Shown here in pieces: positions 6,041-13,987 of a stretch of DNA of 27,466 nucleotides. The notes under the pieces are model-generated. The model did not search any database and was not told the origin of the DNA. It worked only from the letters and a program-made list of their open reading frames with translations. Each line of letters starts with the position of its first letter. Positions within the stretch are counted from its first letter, which is position 1. The stretch is from Methanothrix sp. GTDB lineage: Archaea > Halobacteriota > Methanosarcinia > Methanotrichales > Methanotrichaceae. The DNA is taken from positions 1-27,466 of the forward strand of contig PMNG01000112.1 of assembly GCA_003162615.1 (NCBI GenBank). Direction: 5' to 3'. A program made the translations under genes and the position numbers.

Positions 6041-8054
6041 GCACAGTCTCTCCGTTCTCCAGGTAGAGAACCTGGCTGCGGCTTCCGTACCGAAACACGG
6101 TCACCCCTTTGCATCCCAGGTCGTAGGCGAGGTTGTAGACTTTCAGCACATCGCCGACGGTAGCGCTTTGCGGCAGGTTCACAGTCTTGGATACGGCGTT
6201 GTCGGTGTGCTTCTGGAAAGCCGCTTGGATCTTCACGTGCTGCTCCGGCGGGATATCCAGGGCAGTTACAAACAGATCCTTCATATCCTGAGGAATTCCG
6301 GCAATCTCCTGAACAGAACCCTTCTTCGCAACCTCGCTCAGGTCGTGGCTGTAGATTCCCCGTGCCCTTGCCGCCTGCTCAAAGAGAGGCGAGACTTCAA
6401 AGAGCTTTGCTCCTTCCAGCACGTGTCGCACGAAGCTGATGGCAAAGAGCGGCTCTATTCCGCTGCTGGTTCCTGCGATTATGCTGATGGTGCCCGTAGG
6501 AGCGACCGTTGTAACGGTCGAGTTGCGCATTGCGTCCCATCCCTTGAGCTTCGACTGCTCGAAGAGGGCGAAGGACCCGCGCTCTGCTCCCAGCCTGGCC
6601 GACTCTTCTCGACCCAGCTTGGCCAAACGGCCCATCACCTCCTCGGCAACGCGGATCGCACCTTCGGAGTTGTAGGAGATGTTCATCTCTATCAGCATCT
6701 CCGCAAACCCCATGACCCCTAACCCGATCTTCCTGTTTCTTAGGGTGACCTCCTCAATCTGCGCTAGAGGAAAGCGGTTCACATCGATCACGTCATCGAG
6801 GAAGCGTACTCCTAGAGTGATCAGCTCATCCAGCAAGTCCCATTTGATCTCGCCCTTCTCCACCAGCCTGGATAGGTTGATAGACCCCAGGTTGCACGAC
6901 TCGTAGGGCAGCAGAGGCTGCTCTCCGCAGGGGTTGGTAGCCTCAATGATTCCTGGAATGGGGTGAGCCGCGTTGATCCTGTCGATGAATATGACTCCAG
7001 GATCTCCGCCTCGCCATGCTGAGTTGGCGATGAGGTTCATCAGCTCAGGGGCGTTGAGGCTGCCTGTTACTTCTCTGTTCCTGGGATTCACGAGATTGAT
7101 CTCGCCACCCGAACGAGCAAGCCTCATGAACTCGTCCGTGACGGCCACGGAGACGTTGAAGTTCTCCAGGAACCCCGGCTTCTCCTTCGCCTCAATGAAC
7201 TCCAGAATATCGGGATGATCGATCCGCAGCACGCCCATGTTGGCCCCTCTTCGGCGTCCGCCCTGTTTTATCACGTTCGTAGCGGCATCGAAGATGCTCA
7301 TGAAGGAGACCGGCCCGCTTGCTACTCCCCCAGTGGTCCTCACAACGTCGTTCTTGGGCCGCAGACGGGAAAAGGAGAAACCTGTACCTCCTCCGCTCTG
7401 GTGGATCAAAGCCATGTACTTGAGAGTATCAAATATGCCCTCAAGCGAATCCTCAACGGGAAGCACGAAGCATGCAGAGAGCTGACCAAGCTCAAGGCCG
7501 GCGTTCATCATTCTGGGTGAGTTCGGCAGGAACAAAAGGTTCCTCATCATTCGAAGAAACTTCTTGCGGTACGCCTCGGCGTCCGCGCCGAATTTTGCCT
7601 CTGCCTTGGAAACATGAGCGGCCACGCGATTGAAAAGTTCCCCGGGCGTCTCCGCCACATTTCCTCTCTCATCCCGTCGCAGGTATCTCTTCTTCAGAAC
7701 CTCTATGGCGTTCAAGCTGAGCTTCAGGTCGTCGGCCACGCCCAGATAACTCTTTGCCACTCTGATCTCGCTGCGCCTCTGTCTGTAGAGGATGTAGGCT
7801 TTAGCAATGTCAGCGTGACCAGCGTCTATCAGAACCCTCTCTACGATGTCCTGGATGTCTTCCACACCGGGCGTTGCGGACGGAAATCTCTCCTCTGCCA
7901 ACTTGACCACACGGCCGGTTAATTCATAGGGCGATTTCGGATCGTCTATCGCAGCAGCCTCGAACGCCTTACCTATTGCGGCTGCAATCTTGGCCGGGCG
8001 GAAATCCTCTATCCTTCCATCGCGCTTTCTAATGCTATGTATCAACCCGAACAC
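6018..8054 (-). CDS. nrdJ: Adenosylcobalamin-dependent (class II) ribonucleoside-diphosphate reductase
   Basis: The 678-residue enzyme reduces ribonucleotides to deoxyribonucleotides using a cobalamin-derived thiyl radical and needs no oxygen, fitting an anaerobic methanogen. An ATP-cone regulatory domain covers about residues 5-95 (IRKRDGRIEDF). The catalytic barrel follows: first redox cysteine C195 (LSACFV), loop-2 region RGANMGVL, thiyl-radical motif NPCGE with N374, C376 and E378, and second redox cysteine C387 (ESCNLGS). The C-terminus ends C674-KY-C677-G, the swinging pair reduced by thioredoxin-like proteins. No beta subunit gene is adjacent, as expected for class II. The start is GTG 8054; TTG at 8045 is possible, with AGGGTG just upstream. 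It is divergent from cooC, with 90 bp between them. Confidence 0.95.
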   Translation of the reverse strand: MFGLIHSIRKRDGRIEDFRPAKIAAAIGKAFEAAAIDDPKSPYELTGRVVKLAEERFPSATPGVEDIQDIVERVLIDAGHADIAKAYILYRQRRSEIRVAKSYLGVADDLKLSLNAIEVLKKRYLRRDERGNVAETPGELFNRVAAHVSKAEAKFGADAEAYRKKFLRMMRNLLFLPNSPRMMNAGLELGQLSACFVLPVEDSLEGIFDTLKYMALIHQSGGGTGFSFSRLRPKNDVVRTTGGVASGPVSFMSIFDAATNVIKQGGRRRGANMGVLRIDHPDILEFIEAKEKPGFLENFNVSVAVTDEFMRLARSGGEINLVNPRNREVTGSLNAPELMNLIANSAWRGGDPGVIFIDRINAAHPIPGIIEATNPCGEQPLLPYESCNLGSINLSRLVEKGEIKWDLLDELITLGVRFLDDVIDVNRFPLAQIEEVTLRNRKIGLGVMGFAEMLIEMNISYNSEGAIRVAEEVMGRLAKLGREESARLGAERGSFALFEQSKLKGWDAMRNSTVTTVAPTGTISIIAGTSSGIEPLFAISFVRHVLEGAKLFEVSPLFEQAARARGIYSHDLSEVAKKGSVQEIAGIPQDMKDLFVTALDIPPEQHVKIQAAFQKHTDNAVSKTVNLPQSATVGDVLKVYNLAYDLGCKGVTVFRYGSRSQVLYLENGETVPGCKYCG

Positions 8055-8080
8055 CCTGGCTAACTATATGCATCAGAATC

Positions 8081-8089
8081 GATATAAAC
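8081..8089 (+). promoter_or_regulatory. TATA box for cooC
   Basis: GATATAAAC lies about 60 bp before the cooC ATG, predicting a start of transcription near 8108-8114 and a leader of some 30-35 nt. The 14-bp palindrome at 8117-8130 would then fall within the first bases of the transcript. Confidence 0.5.
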
Positions 8090-8116
8090 TCACATGCCAA
8101 ATTAATGGCAATACAG

Positions 8117-8130
8117 AAGAATCGATTCTT
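8117..8130. promoter_or_regulatory. Perfect 14-bp palindrome before cooC (operator candidate)
   Basis: AAGAATCGATTCTT reads the same on both strands and lies between the predicted transcription start and the GAGG ribosome site (8133-8136). A half copy, AGAATCGAT, occurs at 8075-8083, overlapping the TATA box. The pairing of a full site and a half site around the promoter suggests a dimeric repressor, for example one sensing nickel or redox state, but no regulator is encoded nearby. Confidence 0.5.
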
Positions 8131-8144
8131 ACGAGGTTTCACAG

Positions 8145-8951
8145 ATGAAGATTGCAATATCAGGAAAAGGCGGTGTAGGCAAGACAACCCTTGCCGGAAC
8201 GCTTGCCAGGTTATTTGCACGCGACGGCTACAACGTTCTGGCCATTGACGCAGACCCCAGCATGAACCTGGGCTCGGCTCTGGGCATAAAGCAGCTCCCT
8301 AGACCAGTTACAGAGCACAAAGCCCTGGTCCAGGAGCGTGCCGGAATGCCCATGGGCATGTACAAGATGAACCCCAAGGTGGACGACATCGTCCAAATGT
8401 GCGGCTGCACCGGCCCAGATAACGTCAAGCTGGTGGTCATGGGAACCGTCGATACCGGCGGTTCCGGCTGCATGTGCCCGGCCAATGCTTTCGTCAAAGC
8501 TCTGATCAGGCATGTCATAGTACGCGAGAAGGACCTTGTAATTCTGGACATGGAGGCAGGTATAGAACACCTCGGCAGGGCCACGGCCCGTGGAGTGGAT
8601 GCCATGATCGCAGTGGTCGAGCCAGGTATGAGGTCTATAGACACAGTTGAGCGGATAATGCAGCTAGGCAAGGAGATAGGCATCAATAGGTACCTGGCGG
8701 TGATAAACAAAGCCACCGAACCGGGCGTGGTCGAGGAGAAGCTCAAAGATCTGGGAATCGAGGTCATCGGCACAATACCCTACGACCCTAAGCTGATCGA
8801 GGCCGACCTGGCAGGAAAGGCACCAGTGGACGTCGGCGGGCCTGCGGTCGAGTCTATCAAGAAGATCAAAGAAAAGCTGCAGGAGATGTTCGAGAAAGAT
8901 GCCGAACAGAAAAAGGAAGATGATAAAGCCGCCGAGCAGAAGGGGCCGTAG
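8145..8951 (+). CDS. cooC: CooC-type nickel-insertion ATPase for carbon monoxide dehydrogenase
   Basis: The 268-residue protein is a MinD/SIMIBI-class P-loop ATPase with the deviant Walker A motif GKGGVGKTT (7-15), IDADPSMNLG (34-43) and the switch segment LDMEAGIEHLGR (134-145). The CooC signature is the cysteine pair C109-M-C111 (GSGCMC), which in characterised family members binds nickel or zinc at the dimer interface. A second pair, C86-G-C88, lies upstream. The role is ATP-driven nickel loading of the C-cluster of CO dehydrogenase/acetyl-CoA synthase, the central enzyme of acetate cleavage or CO2 fixation in methanogens. No CODH genes are in this window. The C-terminal 20 residues are a charged tail (EKKEDD-like). 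GAGG at 8133-8136 precedes the ATG by eight bases. Confidence 0.9.
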   Translation: MKIAISGKGGVGKTTLAGTLARLFARDGYNVLAIDADPSMNLGSALGIKQLPRPVTEHKALVQERAGMPMGMYKMNPKVDDIVQMCGCTGPDNVKLVVMGTVDTGGSGCMCPANAFVKALIRHVIVREKDLVILDMEAGIEHLGRATARGVDAMIAVVEPGMRSIDTVERIMQLGKEIGINRYLAVINKATEPGVVEEKLKDLGIEVIGTIPYDPKLIEADLAGKAPVDVGGPAVESIKKIKEKLQEMFEKDAEQKKEDDKAAEQKGP

Positions 8952-8962
8952 CGGCTCGGCCC
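8943..8962. terminator. Hairpin shared by the convergent cooC and purM ends
   Basis: GGGCCG (8943-8948) pairs with CGGCCC (8957-8962) around an 8-base loop that holds the cooC stop codon; the first base of the purM stop anticodon (8962) closes the stem. With only 10 bp between the two genes, this small hairpin could mark the 3' end of both messages. There is no T-run on either side, so termination by it is uncertain. Confidence 0.4.
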
Positions 8963-9960
8963 TAATCCAGCTTCAAGCTCCCCGCTTTCAGTCCTTCTTT
9001 TACTATCGAGCCTATCACCTTTGAGCCTGGCCCCATGATACGACAGGCCAACTTGGCATCGGCCTCTGGGACCACGACCACGAACCCCATGCCCATGTTA
9101 AACGTCCTATACATCTCGGCGTCCTCGACGCCTCCAAGCTTCTGCAATAGTTTGAATATGGGCTGGGGCTCGAGAGGATCGATTATCTCGAAACCGAAGC
9201 TCGTTATCCTGTGAAGCTTGAGCAGTCCCGATCCGGTTATGTGCGCTAAGCCGTGAACGTCGCACTTCTTCACCAGCTCCAGGATCTCGAAGTAGATCCT
9301 GGTGGGTGTTAACAGCTCTTCCCCAATGGTCTTGTCCGAGCCCGGCATCGGGTCGTTGTAGTTGTGCTTTGACTCGGCCACGATGCGGCGGGCCAGGGTG
9401 TAGCCATTGCTGTGCAATCCGACGCTCGGCACGCCCACAAGGACGTCGCCGACCCGAATCTTCTCGCCCGTGACTATCTTGTCCTTGTCCACGATGCCAA
9501 TGGCAGTGCCCGCCAGGTCGAAGCCCTTTATGATCTCGGGCAAGGAGGCGGTTTCGCCACCTACAATAGTCATATTGGAAAGCTCAGCGCCACGCTGTAA
9601 GCCGATGGCAAGCTGCCCGGCTCTCTCTGGATCCACGTGCTCCACCGCCAGGTAATCAACGAAGGCGATGGGCTCAGCACCGATTGCGTAAAGATCGTTC
9701 ACGTTCATGGCGATGCAGTCTATCCCCACGGTGTCCCATTTTTTAATGGCGTTGGCGATCAGAACCTTGGAGCCTACACCGTCGGTGGTCATAGCCAGGG
9801 CATAGCTTCCCATGTCCAGCAAGCCAGCGTAATGGCCGATTTCTGTCAAGGGTGCGCCAAAGCCCTTGCGCTTTGTGGTCAAGACGCGCTTCATGGCATC
9901 GATGGACCTGTTCTCAGCGTGGATGTCCACGCCGGATTCAGCGTACGTGAGCTTCTTCAT
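8962..9960 (-). CDS. purM: Phosphoribosylformylglycinamidine cyclo-ligase (AIR synthetase)
   Basis: The 332-residue protein closes the imidazole ring of 5-aminoimidazole ribonucleotide from FGAM and ATP in purine synthesis. It has the PurM-family features in order: TYAESGVDI near the N-terminus, MTTDGVGSK (about 57-65) for nucleotide and metal binding, the NDLYAIGAEP segment, GGETASLPE, GLHSNGYTLARR, and HITGSGLLKLHRI in the C-terminal half. The GMGFVVVVP strand and final VIGSIV strand complete the two-domain fold. Length is typical. Its ATG overlaps the TGA of the upstream aspartokinase gene (ATGA, 9957-9960), indicating translational coupling, although the two enzymes serve different pathways. 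The stop is 10 bp from the convergent cooC stop. Confidence 0.95.
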   Translation of the reverse strand: MKKLTYAESGVDIHAENRSIDAMKRVLTTKRKGFGAPLTEIGHYAGLLDMGSYALAMTTDGVGSKVLIANAIKKWDTVGIDCIAMNVNDLYAIGAEPIAFVDYLAVEHVDPERAGQLAIGLQRGAELSNMTIVGGETASLPEIIKGFDLAGTAIGIVDKDKIVTGEKIRVGDVLVGVPSVGLHSNGYTLARRIVAESKHNYNDPMPGSDKTIGEELLTPTRIYFEILELVKKCDVHGLAHITGSGLLKLHRITSFGFEIIDPLEPQPIFKLLQKLGGVEDAEMYRTFNMGMGFVVVVPEADAKLACRIMGPGSKVIGSIVKEGLKAGSLKLD

Positions 9961-11354
9961 TTCCTTTCACCGCCTAGGCCAAACTCACTGTGAAGCGCCT
10001 GAACAGCCCTCTCGGCATCCTTGCTTGCAACCACAAAGGAGATGTTGTGCTCGCTCGAGCCCTGGCTGATCATAAGCACGTTGATCCCGGATTCGCCCAT
10101 GGCCTTGAAGACGCGAGCTGCGACACCTGGCGTTCCTGCCATTCCTGCTCCAACCACTGCAACTGCGCAGACGTCGTGGTTGTCGGAGATCTCCTTGACT
10201 ATATCCTTGGGGAACTCGGACCGCAGGGCATCCTCGGCCTTCTCAAGCTGGCGTTCCTCAACCACCATGGATATGTTAGCCTCGGATGAAGCCTGGCTGA
10301 TCATCACAATATTGATCCCCGCTCCGGCAAGGGCTGAAAATGCTCGAGCCGCTATGCCCGGAGTGCCGATCATTCCCGCACCAGCGATGTTCAGCAGGGC
10401 TACATTTTTGTTCAGTGTTATTGCTTTGATAACATCCACTTTCAGGATATCATCGTGGACTATCTGCGTTCCAGGGCTATCTGGATCGAAGGTGCACTTC
10501 ACCCTGACGGGAACTCCTTTCTTGATCGCAGGCTCGATTGCTCTCGGGTGAAGGACCTTAGCGCCGAAGTAGGACATCTCCATTGCCTCCCGGTAGGAGA
10601 TCAGGGGTATGGTCCTTGCACCGGGAACGATCTTCGGGTCGGTTGTCATGACCCCGGGGGTCTCCTTCCAGAACCATATCTCATCTGCACCTATGGCCGC
10701 CCCGATGAGCGAGGCCGACAGGTCAGAGCCGCCACGGCCCAGAGTCGTTATGATTCCCTTCTCGTCCTTGGCTATGAATCCGGTTACCACGGGCACACTC
10801 TTCAAGGGCAGCAGCCGTTGGGGTATCAAATCATAGGTCTTCTCCAGAGGCCGAGAGTCGCCGTACTCGCTGTCCGTCACTATACCAGCCTCGGCCCCCG
10901 TAAAGTGCTGGGACTCTATTCCCATGTCTCTGAGGACTCCTGAAAGGACCGGCGCAGCCAGCTGCTCGCCATAGCTGGAAATGAGATCCAAAGAGCGCGG
11001 CGTCAGCTCTCCAAGATAGCAGATGCCTATGTAAGCCTTCTCAAGCTCGTTGAGCTTCTGGATAACGATCTCCCTGACCTCTTGGGCTATTTTGGGATCC
11101 TTTATTGCCTCGACTATGGCTTGATTGTGCCTTTCGGTCAGTCTTTCGATGAAATCGATGACATTGGAGACTTTTCCCTCACCGGCTGACTTTCTTGCAC
11201 ACTCCAGCAAGGAGTCTGTGACTCCCTGGAGTGCAGAAGTAACCAGGACAATCTCATTATCGCGGTTGAAGTGCTTAACCAGCTCTCCCACGTGTCTGAG
11301 CCTTTGGCCGTCAGCAACCGAAACTCCACCAAACTTCATTACCAAGCGCGCCAT
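9957..11354 (-). CDS. lysC: Aspartate kinase
   Basis: The 465-residue enzyme phosphorylates aspartate, the first step toward lysine, threonine, methionine and, in archaea, isoleucine via homoserine. The amino-acid kinase domain carries VMKFGGVSV at the N-terminus, LVTSALQGVTD, the catalytic region TLGRGGSDLSASLIGAAI and the substrate loop FWKETPGVMTTDP. Two ACT domains follow, visible as the paired motifs AGAGMIGTPGIAARAFSAL and VGAGMAGTPGVAARVFKAM, each continuing to MISQ(A/G)SSE; these usually bind the feedback effector. I prefer ATG 11354 (MARLVMKFGG) over GTG 11372: AGGG lies eight bases before it, and a TATA-like TTTAAG on the minus strand (plus 11386-11394) would start transcription close to or after 11372. 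Confidence 0.93.
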   Translation of the reverse strand: MARLVMKFGGVSVADGQRLRHVGELVKHFNRDNEIVLVTSALQGVTDSLLECARKSAGEGKVSNVIDFIERLTERHNQAIVEAIKDPKIAQEVREIVIQKLNELEKAYIGICYLGELTPRSLDLISSYGEQLAAPVLSGVLRDMGIESQHFTGAEAGIVTDSEYGDSRPLEKTYDLIPQRLLPLKSVPVVTGFIAKDEKGIITTLGRGGSDLSASLIGAAIGADEIWFWKETPGVMTTDPKIVPGARTIPLISYREAMEMSYFGAKVLHPRAIEPAIKKGVPVRVKCTFDPDSPGTQIVHDDILKVDVIKAITLNKNVALLNIAGAGMIGTPGIAARAFSALAGAGINIVMISQASSEANISMVVEERQLEKAEDALRSEFPKDIVKEISDNHDVCAVAVVGAGMAGTPGVAARVFKAMGESGINVLMISQGSSEHNISFVVASKDAERAVQALHSEFGLGGERK

Positions 11355-11703
11355 CTTTAAAACCCTGAACACCTATTATCTCTTTGATTTAAGCTTTACC
11401 TACAATATTATAATTTTTTTTCAGGCAATGATGATTTAGGCTTTAGCTGACCACTTTGAGAGACAGAGGGGGCTCGGGATACGGTTGTTTAAGGATGAAT
11501 TGAGTTATTGAGGTAAACTACAGTGTTTGATCGATCCCTTTTGGGCTGTAAATACTCCTGGCCGAGTTATCTTCGGGATATAATAGCAATGAAAAGCCCG
11601 CGATCGATTCATGGACGAACGAAGTCTTATATATGAGTAGGCAAAGGATTCTGAGTCTCAATCTGGGATTACACATTACCTTAAAATTCACGAGGAGTAT
11701 TAA
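11355..11703. other. Divergent intergenic region between aspartate kinase and EF-2
   Basis: The left third holds the aspartate kinase promoter (AT-rich 11386-11423). A long-range inverted repeat lies in the middle: ATCGATC 11530-11536 pairs with GATCGAT 11602-11608, and GGGCT 11543-11547 with AGCCC 11595-11599. The right end holds the EF-2 promoter and leader. No reading frame here is credible. Confidence 0.5.
11626..11634 (+). promoter_or_regulatory. TATA box for fusA
   Basis: CTTATATAT, 70 bp before the EF-2 ATG, has the strong archaeal TATA form expected for a highly expressed gene. Predicted start near 11655-11660 gives a leader of about 45 nt that ends in the ribosome site GAGGAG at 11692-11697. 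Confidence 0.6.
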
Positions 11704-13908
11704 ATGGCTAGGGCGGATAAAATAGTTGAGCGTGGTAAGGATCTGATGAATAAGCCTGAGATGATCAGGAACATCGGAATCGTAGCACACATCGATCACG
11801 GCAAGACAACTCTTTCTGATAACATGGTAGCAGGCGCAGGAATGATCTCCATGGACCTTGCCGGCCATGACGACCACAACCTCTTCATGGACTTTGACCC
11901 TCTGGAGCAGGCCAGGGGCATCACCATCGATGCAGCCAACGTATCCATGGTCCACGAGGTGGATGGCAAGGAGTACCTCATCAACATGATAGACACGCCA
12001 GGCCACGTGGACTTCGGAGGAGACGTCACCAGAGCCATGCGTGCCGTTGACGGCGCAGTAGTGGTGGTGGATGCCGTTGAGGGCGCCATGCCCCAGACGG
12101 AGACGGTGCTCCGGCAGGCCATACGCGAGGGCGTGCGCCCCGTTCTGTTCATCAACAAAACCGACCGTTTGATCAATGAGCTAAAGGTAGAGAAGAAAGA
12201 TTTTGCCATGCGCCTCGGCAAGATCATAGACAACGTCAACAAGCTCATTCGCGGAATGGACGAGGAGAAGTTCAAAGCCGGATGGCGGGTGGACGCTGCC
12301 AACGGAACCGTAGCCATCGGCTCAGCTCGTTACAACTGGGCCATAAGCATGCCCGTAATGAAGAAAACAGGCATCGGCTTCGACCAGGTCTACGACTACT
12401 GCAGAGCAGGCAAAGCAGAGGAGCTGGCCGAAAAAGTTCCACTATTCAGGACCGTCAACGACATGGTAGTTCACTTCCTGCCCAGCCCGATCGAGGCCCA
12501 GAAAGACAGGGTCAAGACCATCTGGCACGGCGACTGGAACAGCGAAGTAGGCAAGGCCATGGCTACATGCGATCCCAACGGGCCGGTGGCCTTGATGATC
12601 ACCAGGATCAAGGTTGATCCTCATGCGGGCGAGATTGCAACCGGCAGGCTCTTCTCCGGAACACTCCGGCGCGGCTTAGAACTCTACGTCTCCGGCGTTG
12701 CTGCTACAAACCGCATCATGCAGACGGGAATATTCATGGGGCCTAGAAGAGTCGAGGTGGATGAAATCCCTGCAGGAAACATCGCTGCGGTAACCGGGCT
12801 GCACGATGCCATCGTTGGCTCAACAGTCTCTTCAGTGGATAACATGACCCCGTTCGAGCTAATCAAGCACGTATCAGAGCCGGTCATGACAGTCGCTGTT
12901 GAGGCCAAAAATATGCGCGATCTGCCCAAAGTTGTGGAGGTCCTTAGGCAGGTTGCCAAAGAAGATCCAACTCTTCAGGTCACCATTAACGAGGAGACCG
13001 GCGAGCACCTCTTGGCTGGCATGGGCGAACTCCACTTAGACGTTACAGTCACACGGCTCCAGCGCGACCGCGGCGTTGAGCTGAAGACATCGCCGCCGAT
13101 TGTAGTATACCGCGAGTCCATCGCAGGCAGGGCAGGACCGGTAGAAGGAAAGTCGCCCAACCACCACAACAGGTTCTACATCGAGTTCGAGCCCCTTGAG
13201 CCCGGCGTGGCCGATGCTCTGAGAGACGGCAAGATCAATATGAAGATGGAGGAGATTGAGCGCAGGAAGATCCTCATGGATAATGGCATGGGCAAGGAGG
13301 AAGCCAGGAGTATCGCCGGCTTCTACCGTACCAATATCCTACTTAACATGACCAAGGGTATCCAGTACCTCAGGGAGACCATGGAGCTCATCCTGGAGGG
13401 CTTCGAAGAGGCCCTGAAGAACGGTCCCATATCCAGAGAGCCTGCGCAGGGAATAAAGGCCAAGCTGGTCGATGTGAAGCTTCACGAAGACGCAGTGCAT
13501 CGCGGTCCTGCCCAGGTCATACCCGCAGTCAGACAGGCCGTGCAGGCCGGAATTCTAATGGCAGATCCGGTGCTGCTGGAGCCCTTCCAGAATGTCTTTA
13601 TACAAGTGCCTCAGGATCAAATGGGCGGAGCCATGGCGGAGATTCAGGGTCGCAGGGGTGTTATACTTAGCATGGACAGCCAGGGCGACATGATCATCCT
13701 AAAGTCAAAGATGCCTGTGGCTCAGATGTTCGGGTTTGCTGGAGCAATCCGGTCGGCCACTGAGGGCCGTGCCCTCTGGTCCACTGAGTTCGCAGGCTTC
13801 CAGCCTTTGCCCGCGAACCTCCTGCTCGAGACCGTGAAGCAGATTAGGACCAGGAAAGGCTTGAAGCCGGAGATGCCCAAGCCAAGTGATTACTTGAAGG
13901 TAGTGTAA
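11704..13908 (+). CDS. fusA: Elongation factor 2
   Basis: The 734-residue translational GTPase moves peptidyl-tRNA and mRNA through the ribosome. GTP-binding motifs are G1 AHIDHGKTT, switch I RGITIDAANV, G3 DTPGHVDF and G4 NKTD (the usual archaeal form is NKVD; the consensus NKxD is kept). Domain II carries the GRLFSGTLRRG barrel, and GMGELHLDV marks domain III. The domain IV tip reads DAVHRGPAQVIP, with H599 as the expected diphthamide residue, the target of diphtheria-type toxins. Length and order are those of archaeal aEF-2. GAGGAG precedes the ATG by six bases. The gene leads a translation operon or cluster with tuf and rpsJ; rpsL and rpsG, often upstream in archaea, are not in this window. 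Confidence 0.97.
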   Translation: MARADKIVERGKDLMNKPEMIRNIGIVAHIDHGKTTLSDNMVAGAGMISMDLAGHDDHNLFMDFDPLEQARGITIDAANVSMVHEVDGKEYLINMIDTPGHVDFGGDVTRAMRAVDGAVVVVDAVEGAMPQTETVLRQAIREGVRPVLFINKTDRLINELKVEKKDFAMRLGKIIDNVNKLIRGMDEEKFKAGWRVDAANGTVAIGSARYNWAISMPVMKKTGIGFDQVYDYCRAGKAEELAEKVPLFRTVNDMVVHFLPSPIEAQKDRVKTIWHGDWNSEVGKAMATCDPNGPVALMITRIKVDPHAGEIATGRLFSGTLRRGLELYVSGVAATNRIMQTGIFMGPRRVEVDEIPAGNIAAVTGLHDAIVGSTVSSVDNMTPFELIKHVSEPVMTVAVEAKNMRDLPKVVEVLRQVAKEDPTLQVTINEETGEHLLAGMGELHLDVTVTRLQRDRGVELKTSPPIVVYRESIAGRAGPVEGKSPNHHNRFYIEFEPLEPGVADALRDGKINMKMEEIERRKILMDNGMGKEEARSIAGFYRTNILLNMTKGIQYLRETMELILEGFEEALKNGPISREPAQGIKAKLVDVKLHEDAVHRGPAQVIPAVRQAVQAGILMADPVLLEPFQNVFIQVPQDQMGGAMAEIQGRRGVILSMDSQGDMIILKSKMPVAQMFGFAGAIRSATEGRALWSTEFAGFQPLPANLLLETVKQIRTRKGLKPEMPKPSDYLKVV

Positions 13909-13925
13909 AGTTGGGCCTCCGAAAA

Positions 13926-13933
13926 GATTTAAA
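13926..13933 (+). promoter_or_regulatory. TATA box for tuf
   Basis: GATTTAAA in the 79-bp gap after fusA, 55 bp before the tuf ATG, suggests tuf-rpsJ has its own promoter besides read-through. GAGGAG at 13975-13980 is the ribosome site. Confidence 0.5.
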
Positions 13934-13987
13934 CACCAAGGCAGAAATATAGAAAACATGGAGTATACCTATCAGAGGAGATGAACT

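Noticed and set aside
5920..6114. Leftward 64-codon frame between nrdJ and the integrase
   Set aside because: It reads the nrdJ end out of frame and then through the repeat; composition is not protein-like.
11428..11450. C/D-box-like pattern (ATGATGA, 12 bases, CTGA)
   Set aside because: The C' box would be poor and no final D box follows at the right spacing, so a full C/D guide RNA cannot be built.
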